Counted from the stretch's first letter, positions 52,680 through 62,360 are shown. The stretch is DNA of 64,000 bases from Nocardia seriolae NBRC 15557 (GCF_007990715.1 NZ_BJWY01000020.1:1-64000); one strand, 5' to 3'. Made by a program: numbers and translations. Notes: generated by a model not told the origin, from the sequence alone.

Positions 52680-53204
52680 ATGAGTCTCCGGTACGCCCTG
52701 CTCGGACTGCTGTCCGATGGTCCCGCCAGCGGGTACGACCTGCTGCGGACCTTCAAGCACTCGCTGGCCAATGTCTGGCCGGCCACGCAGAGCCAGATCT
52801 ACACCGAGCTCACCAAGCTCGCCGATGCCGGGCTCATCGAGGTCAGCGACGAAGGGCCGCGCGGCCGTAAGGAATACACGCTCACCGATACCGGCCTCGA
52901 CGACCTGCGGACCTGGCTGACCACCACCGAGCCCAAGCAGGCGGTGCGCAACGAGGCGCTGCTGCGGATCTTCTTCCTCGGGGTCATCCCCCGTGAACAG
53001 GCCCACGCCTATCTCGCGGGCATGGAAGAGCGCTCCGATCAGGCGCACGAGGAGTTGCGCGAACTCGAGCGGGCGATCGACTGGAACGACAGCGACCTGT
53101 CCCGATACGGCCGCATCGCACTGGAATACGGCGAACGCATCACCGCCACGAACCGGGAGTGGGCGCGCTGGGCCCTCGAGCAATTGCCGCCCGAGGACGA
53201 ATAG
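52680..53204 (+). CDS. PadR-family transcriptional regulator
   Basis: 174 residues. The N-terminal winged helix (LRYALLGLLSDGPASGYDLLRTF, VWPATQSQIYTELTKLADAGLIEV, GRKEYTLTDTG) and the C-terminal helical Vir_act_alpha_C domain are both complete. ATG 52680 was selected because it begins the family's conserved N-terminus. It likely represses itself and the carotenoid oxygenase. Confidence 0.93.
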   Translation: MSLRYALLGLLSDGPASGYDLLRTFKHSLANVWPATQSQIYTELTKLADAGLIEVSDEGPRGRKEYTLTDTGLDDLRTWLTTTEPKQAVRNEALLRIFFLGVIPREQAHAYLAGMEERSDQAHEELRELERAIDWNDSDLSRYGRIALEYGERITATNREWARWALEQLPPEDE

Positions 53205-53243
53205 CCGCCCGGCACAGGGCCGCTCGCGACCGCGCTACGGCGG

Positions 53244-54293
53244 CTACACGCCGAGTCCGTGGGCCAGCACGGGCCACGACGCGGGCAATTCGTCGTCCCA
53301 GTAGCCCCAGGAGTGGGTGCCATAGGGATGCAGCGCGACCGTGACCGGAATGCCGAGTTCGTCCAGGCGGGAAGCCATTTCGCGGGTGCACTGGTCCACG
53401 GCCGCCTCGAGGATGCCGCCCACCAGGATCTGGTTCGCGAGATTGTCGGTGGATCCGGCGAAGTGGCGATCACCGGCGTCGTCGTGCGGGCCGGGCATGC
53501 CGTTGCCGCTGGACAGGTAGAGGTCCAGGCCGCGCAGCGCGTCCGCGTGCAGATACGGATCGTTGGCCGCCCACTGCGGGTCGGCGGGCGCACCGTACAT
53601 ATTGCCCGCGTCGCCGCCGCCGAAGCCGACGGTGATCCGCACGAACGCCTGACCGATCGGATCGGCGATGCGCGCGCATCCGCTGTAGGCCGCGACCGAG
53701 CGGTACAGACCCGGCGCGGCGATCGGCAATTGCAGCACCGAGGTCCCCGACATCGACACGCCCACAAGGCCGTTCACCCCGCTGGCCCCGAGCGCGGCGT
53801 CGATGAGCGGCGGCAGCTCCCGGGTCAGGTAGGTCGTCCATTTCACCAGGCCCAGCCGCGGGTCCGGGGTGCGCCAGTCGGCGTAGTAGGAGGCCGCGCC
53901 GCCGATCGGCTGCACCACATTCACGTCCTTGTCGGCCAGGAAGTCGAAGGCGTTGGTGCGGTGTTCCCAGGAGGCCGCGCCCTTGCCGCCGCTGCCGCCG
54001 CTGAGCAGGTACAGGACCGGGCGCGGGACCGAGGTGTCGGCGGGGCGCTGCACCTCGACGGGAAAGTCGATATTCATGGCGGCGGAGTGGACGGTCAGTT
54101 CGAGGTGGCGCGCGTCGACGGCCCGGGTCGCGACAATGGCCGAACCATCCGGTGCGGCAAACGAAGTCGCCGAACCGGACGTGATCACATCTGGTTCGGC
54201 GGCCGCGGGCAGGTCGAACGGTGTCGCGGACAGGGCGACGAGTGCGGCCGCCGGCAGTACTGCCACGCTGCACATGATCGAGCGGTATCGCAC
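53244..54293 (-). CDS. Secreted antigen-85-like mycolyltransferase/esterase
   Basis: About 349 residues from a GTG at 54293; ATG 54275 is possible. A signal peptide (about 1-33) precedes an alpha/beta hydrolase with nucleophile Ser180 (GVSMSGTS) and a C-terminal catalytic His in YGTHSWGYWDDELPASWPVL, both typical of the antigen 85/corynomycolyl transferase family. It is expected to transfer mycolates to trehalose or arabinogalactan in the envelope. It converges with the padR gene. Confidence 0.88.
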   Translation of the reverse strand: MRYRSIMCSVAVLPAAALVALSATPFDLPAAAEPDVITSGSATSFAAPDGSAIVATRAVDARHLELTVHSAAMNIDFPVEVQRPADTSVPRPVLYLLSGGSGGKGAASWEHRTNAFDFLADKDVNVVQPIGGAASYYADWRTPDPRLGLVKWTTYLTRELPPLIDAALGASGVNGLVGVSMSGTSVLQLPIAAPGLYRSVAAYSGCARIADPIGQAFVRITVGFGGGDAGNMYGAPADPQWAANDPYLHADALRGLDLYLSSGNGMPGPHDDAGDRHFAGSTDNLANQILVGGILEAAVDQCTREMASRLDELGIPVTVALHPYGTHSWGYWDDELPASWPVLAHGLGV

Positions 54294-54475
54294 GTTCGGG
54301 GTCCTGGTTCTGCTGTGCCGCCCGTGACACGACCCGGGCGGCTGATCGTCGGGCGGCATCCGCCGTCCGCGGCCCGGCCGGCTGTCGGCCGGGCGCGGCG
54401 GCAGTCTGGCACCCGGCTTCTAACGGGAGGTTTCCGAATGCCGTCGGACAGCGAACAGCTTGCGCACGGCGGGGT

Positions 54476-54883
54476 TCAGCTCAGCGTGAGCAGCTTCGCG
54501 GTGCCCGCGACCACGGTCTCGGACTTGTCGACCAGGGCGACCCGGACCTGCACCGGCGCCCCCGAAGCCAGCGGCGGTTGACCCGCGACGGCGGTGAGCG
54601 CGATGGTCGCGGTGTGCTGGGAACCGTCGCAGGTGACGGCGGTCTGACTGCCGGTGGCGGCGGGGCCTTCGGCGTTCGGATCGCCCACCATGGCGTCGAT
54701 ACCGGCGACGCCCGCGCCGGACTCGCAGGTGTAGTCGATGCCGACGGCCGCGGGTCCCGCCGAATCGACGGTGATCGTATTGGCCGCCGAGGCCGGTGCG
54801 GCGGTGAGCAACCCCGCCGCGCTCACCACCGTGAAGATCGCGGCGACGCCCGTCGCGCGCCGCGGTAATCGAATGCTGACCAT
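54476..54883 (-). CDS. Secreted protein of unknown function
   Basis: 135 residues from ATG 54883 with GGAGGAGCG before it. A signal peptide (about 1-33, ending ASA) is followed by a beta-rich domain with two Cys (DYTCESG and VTCDGS) that could form a disulfide; the pattern of strands is immunoglobulin-like. Function unknown. It follows the mycolyltransferase promoter region on the same strand. Confidence 0.7.
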   Translation of the reverse strand: MVSIRLPRRATGVAAIFTVVSAAGLLTAAPASAANTITVDSAGPAAVGIDYTCESGAGVAGIDAMVGDPNAEGPAATGSQTAVTCDGSQHTATIALTAVAGQPPLASGAPVQVRVALVDKSETVVAGTAKLLTLS

Positions 54884-55142
54884 GGGTTTCGCTCCTCCTG
54901 GGCTTCGGTCGTGAATCACTGGACACACCGAGAAAGACACGCGGCCCCGATCACACCGCTGCCCTCCATGGTCCAGCCCCGGACCGGGTCCGGCGGGACC
55001 ACCGCACCGCGCGGCGAGTCCCGTGCCCCCGGTGATCACGCTCGTCGCCCGGGCGATTGCGAGTGTCGGCCCGGCGATTGCGCTCGCGGCGGCAGGCGTG
55101 ACGGAGGACGATGGATCCGCGTCCGAATGATGAGGAGCGCCT

Positions 55143-56561
55143 GTGGATTCCGATCTCTGTTATGCCTCGGCGCGGGAGCTGGCCGGGTGGCTGCGCGCGG
55201 GAGACCTGTCCGCGGTGGAGGTGGTGCGCGCCCACCTGGACCGGATCGACCGACTGAATCCCAAGGTCAACGCCATTGTCACGCTGGTGGCCGAGCAGGC
55301 ACTGGCCGCCGCCCGCGCCGCGGACCGGAGGCTCGCGGCCGGGGCGGAGCCCGGACCCCTGCACGGGATTCCGATGGCGCACAAGGACACCCACGACACC
55401 GCCGGAATCCGCACCACCTACGGCAGCCCGCTGCTGGCCGACAACGTCCCCGAGCGCGACGAGCTGGTGATCGAACGGCTGAAGGCGGCCGGGGTCATCA
55501 CCCTGGGCAAGACCAATGTGCCGGAGTTCGCGGCGGGCTCGCACACGGTCAACCCGGTCTTCGGGGCCACGCGCAATCCGTACGACCTGGGCAAGTCGGC
55601 GGGCGGCAGCAGCGGTGGCGCGGCGGCCGCGCTGGCCTGCGGCATGCAGCCGCTCGCCGATGGCAGCGATATGGGTGGCTCCCTGCGCAATCCGGCCTCG
55701 TTCTGCAATGTGGTCGGTTTCCGTCCGTCGCCGGGGCGGGTGCCCGGCCTGCCGGATCCGCCCGCTGGATCGACGCTGGCCGTGCAGGGACCGATGGCGC
55801 GCACGGTCGCCGACGCGGCGCTGCTGCTGTCGGTGCTGGCCGGGCCGGATCCGCGCAGCCCCGCCGCGGTCGCGGAACCGGGATCGGTGTTCTCGGGTCC
55901 GCTCGATCGCGACCTGCGCGGGCTGCGGGTGGCGTGGTCACCGGATCTGGGCGGCGCGGTGCCCGTCGAGCGCGCGGTGCGGGACGTGCTGGAACCGGCG
56001 GTGCGGGTGTTCTTCGATCTCGGCGCGATCGTGGGCGAGGACTGCCCGGATCTGTCGGGAGCAGAGGAGGTCTTCCGCACGCTGCGCGCGTGGCGGTTCG
56101 GGCTCGAGCTCGGCCCCCTGCTGGCCCACCGGGATCGGATCAGGCCCGATCTGGTCCGGAATATCGAGCAGGGTCTGGGCCTGACAAGCGCGGATATCGC
56201 CGAAGCCGAAGCGCTGCACACGATTCTGTTGCACCGGGTCCGGGAGTTCTTCGAGCGCTACGACATTCTGCTGCTGCCGGTCAGCCAGGTGCCGCCGTTC
56301 GATGTGGACCTCGAGTATCCGCGGGAGATCGCGGGCGATCCGATGCACACGTATCTGGATTGGATGCGGTCGGCGTATCTCATCAGTGCCACCGGCTGTC
56401 CGGCGCTGTCGGTGCCCGGCGGGTTCACCACGGCCTGGCTGCCGGTCGGTCTCCAGATCGTCGGACCACATAGAGCCGACCGGTTGGTCCTCGAGGTGGG
56501 TCATGCCTTCGAACAGGCCACCGGATTCGGAACGGTGCGACCGCCGATCAATATGGCCTGA
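55143..56561 (+). CDS. Amidase-signature family enzyme
   Basis: 472 residues from a GTG at 55143 with GAGGAG before it. The complete triad is visible: Lys81 (AHKDTHD), cis-Ser157 (GGSSGGAAAA) and nucleophile Ser180 (SDMGGSLRNPA). Family members hydrolyse diverse amides and carbamates. The substrate is unknown, and the surrounding genes do not suggest one. Confidence 0.92.
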   Translation: MDSDLCYASARELAGWLRAGDLSAVEVVRAHLDRIDRLNPKVNAIVTLVAEQALAAARAADRRLAAGAEPGPLHGIPMAHKDTHDTAGIRTTYGSPLLADNVPERDELVIERLKAAGVITLGKTNVPEFAAGSHTVNPVFGATRNPYDLGKSAGGSSGGAAAALACGMQPLADGSDMGGSLRNPASFCNVVGFRPSPGRVPGLPDPPAGSTLAVQGPMARTVADAALLLSVLAGPDPRSPAAVAEPGSVFSGPLDRDLRGLRVAWSPDLGGAVPVERAVRDVLEPAVRVFFDLGAIVGEDCPDLSGAEEVFRTLRAWRFGLELGPLLAHRDRIRPDLVRNIEQGLGLTSADIAEAEALHTILLHRVREFFERYDILLLPVSQVPPFDVDLEYPREIAGDPMHTYLDWMRSAYLISATGCPALSVPGGFTTAWLPVGLQIVGPHRADRLVLEVGHAFEQATGFGTVRPPINMA

Positions 56562-56626
56562 CCGAACCCCGATTCGGGCCGACCGGTACCGCGGGCCGGT
56601 TGTCACACCGGCCCGCGTCCCGTCGA

Positions 56627-57856
56627 CTATTCGGCGGCCAGGAACACCGGCAGGCTGGCGTGCCCGTTGGAGATGAAGCTGCCCAGCGGCGTCAATTCCG
56701 TTGCGTCCGTGGCCAGCCGCAGGTTCGGGAACCGCTCGAACAGCGCGGGCAGCGCGATGGCGGCCTCCAGCCGGGCCAGCGGCGCGCCCAGGCAGTGGTG
56801 CGCGCCGTGCCCGAAGGCCACGTGCTGGTCCTTGGTGTCGCGGTGGATGTCGAACGCGTCGGCGGTCTCCCCGTGGATCTTCGGGTCGCGGCTCGCACCC
56901 GCGTAGGAGGCCAGAATCGCCTCGCCCTTGGGGATGGTGAAACCGTCGATCTCGATGTCCTCCACCGCATATCGCAGCGGCAGGTGCGCGACCGGGGCCT
57001 GGTAGCGCAGGGTCTCCTCGATCACGTCGCTCCACGAGGCCCGCTCGGCGAGCACGTCGGCCAGCTGCTCGGGATGGGTGAGCAGCGCGACCACGGCCTG
57101 GCCGAGCCGGTTCACGGTGGTCTCGTGCCCGGCATTGATGACGAGCATGAGCGTGGCGACCAGCTCCGGCTCGCTCAGCTGCGACCCGTCCTCGTCATCG
57201 CGTTCGGCGATCATGGCGGAGGTGATGTCGTCGCCGGGGTTGTCACGGCGGTAGGCGACGAGTTCGCCGATGCGCTCCCCCATCTCGATGTAGTTGGCCA
57301 TGGACTCCTCGGCGGTCAGCGAACCGTCGAAGAAGCCGTCGACACACTTGTGGATGGCGGCGTCGAGATGTTCGGGCACCCCCATCAGGCTCGAGATCAC
57401 GCTGATCGGCACCGGGTAGGCGAACAGCGAGCGCAGGTCCACCGGCGAGCCCGCCGGAAGCGCCGCCAGCTCGTCGAGCAGTTCGGCGACAATGGCCTCG
57501 ATGCGCTCGCGCATGGCGGTGGTGCGGCGGTGGGTGAAGGCCGGGGACACCAGCTTTCGCAGCCTGCGGTGATCGGCGCCGTAGGCGGTGAACATGTTCT
57601 CCGCGATCACCCACGGCAGCAGCGGCCAGGCCTCGGTGATCTCGCCGTTCAGGAAGGCGGACCAGTGCTGGCGCGGGTCCTTGGAGACGCGCGAATCGGC
57701 GAGCAGGCTCTTGAGGACGGCCTGATCGGTAACCGACCAGGCCGGGACGCCACCGGGCAGCTCGACCAGCGCGATGGGGCCCTGTGCGCGGATCCTGGCG
57801 GACTCGCCTTGGATGTCGGTACCGGTGACATCCAGCACGATCGGGCTGTCGGACAT
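56627..57856 (-). CDS. Cytochrome P450 (CYP105/154-like class I)
   Basis: 409 residues, a typical soluble bacterial P450. The I-helix AGHETT, the K-helix EETLR (ExxR) and the heme loop FGHGAHHCLGAPLAR (Cys355) are all intact. It oxidises an unknown substrate with electrons from ferredoxin; no ferredoxin gene is adjacent. It follows a second P450 gene after 10 bases, so both are in one operon. Confidence 0.95.
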   Translation of the reverse strand: MSDSPIVLDVTGTDIQGESARIRAQGPIALVELPGGVPAWSVTDQAVLKSLLADSRVSKDPRQHWSAFLNGEITEAWPLLPWVIAENMFTAYGADHRRLRKLVSPAFTHRRTTAMRERIEAIVAELLDELAALPAGSPVDLRSLFAYPVPISVISSLMGVPEHLDAAIHKCVDGFFDGSLTAEESMANYIEMGERIGELVAYRRDNPGDDITSAMIAERDDEDGSQLSEPELVATLMLVINAGHETTVNRLGQAVVALLTHPEQLADVLAERASWSDVIEETLRYQAPVAHLPLRYAVEDIEIDGFTIPKGEAILASYAGASRDPKIHGETADAFDIHRDTKDQHVAFGHGAHHCLGAPLARLEAAIALPALFERFPNLRLATDATELTPLGSFISNGHASLPVFLAAE

Positions 57857-57866
57857 GTAACGCTCC

Positions 57867-59135
57867 TTAGACCGCGCGTAGCGCGGGGCTGATCGGGAAT
57901 TCGACGGGCAGTGCCACCATGGCGCGGTGGAACGGTCCTGGACGCCAGGAGATTTCGGGTTTCGGCACGGCCAGGCGCAGATCGGGCAGCGCGTCGAGCA
58001 GTTCGTCGATCGCGGTCTGGGCGACCAGGTAGGCCACCGATCGAGCGGGGCAGGCGTGCGGGCCCGCGCTCCAGGCCAGATGTGAGCGGTTGCCGGTGCG
58101 GTCGCCGCCCGCGATCTCCGGATCGTTGTTGCAGGCGGCGAGGCTGATCATGACCGGCTGGTGCGCGGGCAGCCAGGTGGTGTCGATGAGGACGGGCTGA
58201 CGCGGGTAGCTGATGGCGAAGTTGGCCATCGGCGGGTCGTTGAAGAGGACCTCGTCCAGGGCGTCGCGGGTGGAGAGGCTGCCGCCCAGCATGTCTCCGC
58301 CGAAGCGTTCGTCGGTGAGCATCAGCAGCAGGGTGTTGCTGATCAGGTTCTGCATCGGCTCGATACCCGCGCCGTAGAAGCTGACCAGCTGGTACAGCAT
58401 CTCCTCGTCATTGAGATTCGCGGCGTGATGCGCCATTCGGGAGGTGACGTCGTCCCCGGGCTCGGCACGCCGCAGGGCGATCAGCTCGAGCAGCGCCTCG
58501 CCGAGGGTCTGCATGCCCCAGGCCGCGTTCACGGTGTCGAACAATGCCGCCATGCCGGTGGCCACCCGCTGACCGATATCGGCCGAGCAGCCCACCAATT
58601 GGTTGAGCACCTCGAACACCAGCGGCAATGCGTACTGCGACAACAGGTCCGCCCCGCCCTCGGCCGCGATCCCCGCGATGAGCGGTTCGGCGATGCGTTC
58701 GACCGTGGCGTGCACCGCGTGCAGATCGATCCCGTCGATGGCGGTGGTGTAGGCCTGCCGGTAGCGCACGTGCTCGGCCCCCGAGTTGCGCAGCGCGTTC
58801 GGGTACCACTGCATCATGGGCCGGATCGGCGAATCCTCCGGAATGCTCTCCTGCCAGATCCGCGGATCGGCCGGAAAGTGTTCGGGGTCATTGAGAATCC
58901 GCAGCGCCGTCCGATAGTTCACCACCAGCGTCGCGGGCACTCCCGGCGAGAGCTCGATCGGCACCATCGACCCGTGCGTCCGGCGCATCTGCCGGTACGC
59001 CCCGTGCGGATCGGCCGCGAATTCCGGTGTGCCCAAAAGGATCCGGGGCTCGGCTCCCCCGCCGTGCGATCCCCCGCGTATCGGACATCCCTCCGACGTC
59101 CCCGAGAAACCGCCCCACGCGCCTGTCGTCTCCAA
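57867..59135 (-). CDS. Atypical cytochrome P450 lacking ExxR (CYP157-like)
   Basis: 422 residues. The heme ligand Cys362 is in SAGPHACPARSVAYL, but the K-helix motif is EVLF (295-298) with Phe in place of the usual Arg, followed by NDPPMANFAISYPRQ, and the I-helix reads GAGIEPMQ instead of AGxDT. This matches the CYP157-like group, which in Streptomyces is paired with a CYP154-like enzyme in conservon operons. Here the conservon genes themselves (kinase, roadblock, DUF742, GTPase) are not beside it. Substrate unknown. Confidence 0.8.
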   Translation of the reverse strand: METTGAWGGFSGTSEGCPIRGGSHGGGAEPRILLGTPEFAADPHGAYRQMRRTHGSMVPIELSPGVPATLVVNYRTALRILNDPEHFPADPRIWQESIPEDSPIRPMMQWYPNALRNSGAEHVRYRQAYTTAIDGIDLHAVHATVERIAEPLIAGIAAEGGADLLSQYALPLVFEVLNQLVGCSADIGQRVATGMAALFDTVNAAWGMQTLGEALLELIALRRAEPGDDVTSRMAHHAANLNDEEMLYQLVSFYGAGIEPMQNLISNTLLLMLTDERFGGDMLGGSLSTRDALDEVLFNDPPMANFAISYPRQPVLIDTTWLPAHQPVMISLAACNNDPEIAGGDRTGNRSHLAWSAGPHACPARSVAYLVAQTAIDELLDALPDLRLAVPKPEISWRPGPFHRAMVALPVEFPISPALRAV

Positions 59136-59252
59136 GCCCGAAACTCCTTATCGATGAACATCTTTCATCGACCCGCCCGAGTCATGCCGATCGAGTCAAC
59201 GCTTCGCACCCTAGCAGCACGGCAGCACACCCACCCTCCGAGTGAAACGGAG

Positions 59253-60848
59253 CTATTCGTCGATCGAGGTGATGAGCGTGCGGCCGGCGTCGGTGCGGGT
59301 GGTGACGGTCTGGGTGAAGACGTCGGGGAGTTGGCCCGGCGGCTGCTGGGTGATCTTCACCGACCAGTGGTCGTCGTCGGCGGGGGCGATCCGGGTGACC
59401 TGGACGCAGTAGCGGGTACCGGCGGGGACGGAATCGATACCGGTCTGGATCTTCGGTGCGTCGGCCACGCTGGCGGAGTCGTCGGCGACGAATCGGCGTG
59501 CGGCGGTGCCGGATCGCAGCACGTAGTAGGCGTACTGGAAGCCGAGGATGGCGTCGGGGCCGGTGGCGGTGCTGCCGACGTCGATGCCGGAGACCGCGTC
59601 GGGGGTGCGGCGCGACGGGCAGCCGTCGGCGGCGATGCCCGCCGAGGCGCTGACCGAGGCGGGTGTGGTCGTCGTGGCGGCCCTCGGGGTGACGCGGGCG
59701 CCGGTGGTGGTCAGCAGGGCGTTCGAATGGTCGCTCGAACCCGTGAGCGAGGAGATCAGGGCGACCGCGGCGGCGACGGCCCCGGTGGCCACCGCGACGG
59801 CCAGCAGCACCAGCGGGAGACGGGATTTCGCCCCGGATCCGGACGGCAGGATCGCGCTGTGCCGACCGCTTTCCCGGGTCACGGGGACGGCGCTGCGGCG
59901 GCCGTCCCGGGACACCGCGATCGCGCCGCGCCTGCCGCTCTCCCTCGACACCGGGATTGCGCTGCGCCTGCCGTCCTCTCGGGGAGGTGGGACAGCCGTG
60001 CGTGAGCGCGGCGCTGCCAGTGCCTCGGTCACCGCGGCGGATAGCTCTGTGCAGGTGGCGAATCGGTGGCCGGGGTTCTTGGCCATGGCGCGGGCCAGGA
60101 TGGGGTCCAGGGCCGCGGGCAGCGCCGGGTTGAGCGCGCGCACCGACGGCACCGCCGCGCTGACGTGCCCGTAGATCAGGCGCGGCAGATCCGAGTCGGC
60201 GTAGGGCGGTGCGCCGGTGAGCATTTCGAACAGCGTGCAGCCCAAAGAGTAGACGTCGGCGCGCCGGTCGACGCGGGCCCCACCGTGGAAGCGCTCGGGC
60301 GCGGTGTACTGGAAACTGGCCATCACCTCGCCGTTCTCGGTGATGCCGCGCACCTCGTGATTGGACTGCGCGATCCCGAAGTCGCTGAGCAGCGCCCATT
60401 CCCGTGGTTGCGCGGTCAGCAGGATATTGGCGGGTTTGACGTCGCGGTGCAGCACGCCCGCGTCGTGGGCGTAGTCCAGCGCCCGGGCCACATCGGCGGT
60501 GATGGCGGCCGCGCGCTGCGGCTCCAGCGGCCCGGCGAGCAGTTCGGCGGACAGGTCCGATCCGTCGACATAGGCCATGGCCAGCCACAGCTGCCCCTGC
60601 TCCTCGCCGCGGGCGTAGATGGTGACGATGTTCGGATGCGAGAGCCGGGCAATGATATTGGCCTCGCGCAGGAACCGCCGCCGGGTCTCGTCGTCATCGC
60701 TGGCCACCCGGTTGAGCAGCTTCAATGCGACGAACCTGGGCAGGTCCCGGTCGTGAGCCAGGTACACCTCGCCCATTCCACCGGAACCCAGCATCCGCTC
60801 GATCCGATACCCGGCGAAGGTCATCTCCGCCCGGAGCTGCTCGACCAC
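59253..60848 (-). CDS. Transmembrane Ser/Thr protein kinase (PknB-like)
   Basis: 531 residues from GTG 60848 (GGGAGGAATT before it); the frame is open far upstream but without homology. Kinase domain about 15-275: GSGGMGEVY, Lys43 (VALKLL), HRDVKPANILL, SDFGIA, APERF. A linker (290-333) contains four tandem 11-12-residue repeats of R-x-x-G-R-R/H-x-A. One membrane helix (about 344-366) leads to an outside domain of about 160 residues with two Cys. A signal-sensing receptor kinase; ligand and targets unknown. Confidence 0.92.
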   Translation of the reverse strand: MVEQLRAEMTFAGYRIERMLGSGGMGEVYLAHDRDLPRFVALKLLNRVASDDDETRRRFLREANIIARLSHPNIVTIYARGEEQGQLWLAMAYVDGSDLSAELLAGPLEPQRAAAITADVARALDYAHDAGVLHRDVKPANILLTAQPREWALLSDFGIAQSNHEVRGITENGEVMASFQYTAPERFHGGARVDRRADVYSLGCTLFEMLTGAPPYADSDLPRLIYGHVSAAVPSVRALNPALPAALDPILARAMAKNPGHRFATCTELSAAVTEALAAPRSRTAVPPPREDGRRSAIPVSRESGRRGAIAVSRDGRRSAVPVTRESGRHSAILPSGSGAKSRLPLVLLAVAVATGAVAAAVALISSLTGSSDHSNALLTTTGARVTPRAATTTTPASVSASAGIAADGCPSRRTPDAVSGIDVGSTATGPDAILGFQYAYYVLRSGTAARRFVADDSASVADAPKIQTGIDSVPAGTRYCVQVTRIAPADDDHWSVKITQQPPGQLPDVFTQTVTTRTDAGRTLITSIDE

Positions 60849-61175
60849 CAATTCCTCCCGATCCACCTGCCCGCAGACAATACCGGGCAGAGCCGACCAC
60901 CCGGCGGGCCAATGCGCGCCCGCCGCCGCAGTGTTCCCCGCGCTGGTCGGCGGGTTGTGCGCCGGTCGAGCGGCACGGTCCGCGAACGGGGAAGAGTCAC
61001 AGGTGGTCCCGCGCTCGGGCGGGGCGCGCCGATCTCGGCGGTGGGGGGCTTGACGGTTCGATACCCTGGATACGGCACGACTTCCAGGCGCAACGGGGCG
61101 AGGGCGGCGGGGGCGGCTCGGGGCCGGGTGGCGGGGCGGGTGGTCGCGGGATTCGCTCGGGCGGAAGGACATCCG
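60849..61175. other. Intergenic region, kinase and secreted-protein genes divergent
   Basis: No gene is supported in these 327 bases. The right part (about 61080-61145) is a GC-rich run of GGCGGGG-like units. Promoters of both flanking genes must lie here. Confidence 0.5.
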
Positions 61176-61619
61176 ATGAGAGCAGCGCGACGGATAGTGG
61201 CGGGACTGGCGACAGCGATCGGGGTGGCGGCGGCCGTGTGCGGGGTCGGGACGACTCCCGCGCAGGCGGATTGGCTACCGCAGTGGGCACCGTTCGGGAC
61301 CACGGTGTTCACCTTCGGGGACGCGAATTTCTGCGCGGGGTCGATTGCGGTCGGCCTGGATGCCGCACACGCGATGCCCGGACATGTCACCGCCTTCGTG
61401 ACGCCGCTGGGATATCTCGGTGGGCCGTGCGGCAATCACATCGTGCTGGGCTGGCTGGGGTCGGCCGGGGGCGGGTCGCGCGATGTCTACGTGCACACCT
61501 CGACCGTGGGGCAGACACAGGTCGTGGATCTGTGGGTCGGAATGGGATTGGCCAAGCTGTTCGCCAACAGCTGGCCGCTGCAAGGACCTTGGGCGGAGTG
61601 GTACCTGATCGTGCCGTAA
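61176..61619 (+). CDS. Secreted protein of unknown function
   Basis: 147 residues from ATG 61176 with GGAAGGAC before it. A signal peptide (about 1-31, ending AQA) is followed by a compact domain with two Cys (ANFCAGS and GGPCGNH) that probably form a disulfide. This looks like the small exported proteins common in Nocardia and mycobacteria. No function known. Confidence 0.75.
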   Translation: MRAARRIVAGLATAIGVAAAVCGVGTTPAQADWLPQWAPFGTTVFTFGDANFCAGSIAVGLDAAHAMPGHVTAFVTPLGYLGGPCGNHIVLGWLGSAGGGSRDVYVHTSTVGQTQVVDLWVGMGLAKLFANSWPLQGPWAEWYLIVP

Positions 61620-61646
61620 CGCAGGGCCCGTGCCCGTGGCGCGGGA

Positions 61647-62360
61647 CTATCGGGGCGGTTGCAAGCAGGCGATGGCGGTGGCGGATTCGGTGACGATCTC
61701 GCGCATGGCCGCCTCGGCGGCGGAGCCGTCACCGGATTGCACGGCGGCCGCCACGGCGGCGTGCAATTGCAGCGCCTGCGGATTCGCCTGGGTGGGCATG
61801 AGCTCGTGTTCGGTTCTGCCGGTGAGGACTTCGCGCACGATCGGGGCGAAGACCGCCAGCAGCGGGTTGCCCGAGGCCGCCAACAGGGTGGCATGGAAGG
61901 TGATGTCGTGGTCCAGATAGGCGGCGGTATTGGCCGCGCGGGCCGTCGCCGACATGCCCATGACGGCCGCGGTCAGGGTGGCGCACCGATCCGGTGACGC
62001 ATTGGTGGCTGCCAGGCGCGCGGCCAGCGGTTCGATGCCCGAACGCAATTCGGCCAGCCGGGCCAGCTGGTCGAAGCGGTGCGGTCCCGCGAGCTGCCAG
62101 CGAATCAGCTTGGGGTCCAGGGCATGCCAGTGCGCGGGGTCCAGGACGGTGATCCCGGCGCGGCGGCGGATGTCGACCATGCCGAGGGATTCCAGCACGC
62201 GCACCACCTCGCGGGCGACGGTGCGCGAAACGGCGAAACGGGTCGCGATCTCCTCGGAGGAGATGCGCGCGCCGGGTGCGATCACGCCGGAGGCGATGTC
62301 GGAGCCGAGGCGATCGAGCACCGATTCGTGCAGTGGCAGTGATCCGGCGCTGTCGACCAT
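61647..62360 (-). CDS. gntR: FCD-subfamily GntR regulator
   Basis: 237 residues from ATG 62360; ATG 62387 is possible but lacks a ribosome site. The winged helix (HESVLDRLGSDIASGVIAPGARISSEEIATRFAVSRTVAREVVRVLESLGMV) and the FCD ligand domain (HDITFHATLLAASGNPLL with metal-binding His/Asp) are complete. It is divergent from the gluconate permease gene and is probably the gluconate-responsive repressor of gntP-gntK. Confidence 0.9.
   Translation of the reverse strand: MVDSAGSLPLHESVLDRLGSDIASGVIAPGARISSEEIATRFAVSRTVAREVVRVLESLGMVDIRRRAGITVLDPAHWHALDPKLIRWQLAGPHRFDQLARLAELRSGIEPLAARLAATNASPDRCATLTAAVMGMSATARAANTAAYLDHDITFHATLLAASGNPLLAVFAPIVREVLTGRTEHELMPTQANPQALQLHAAVAAAVQSGDGSAAEAAMREIVTESATAIACLQPPR

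Noticed and set aside
60849..61172. Extended N-terminus of the Ser/Thr kinase
   Set aside because: The extra residues are Arg/Pro-rich with no family similarity, and a good ribosome site precedes GTG 60848.
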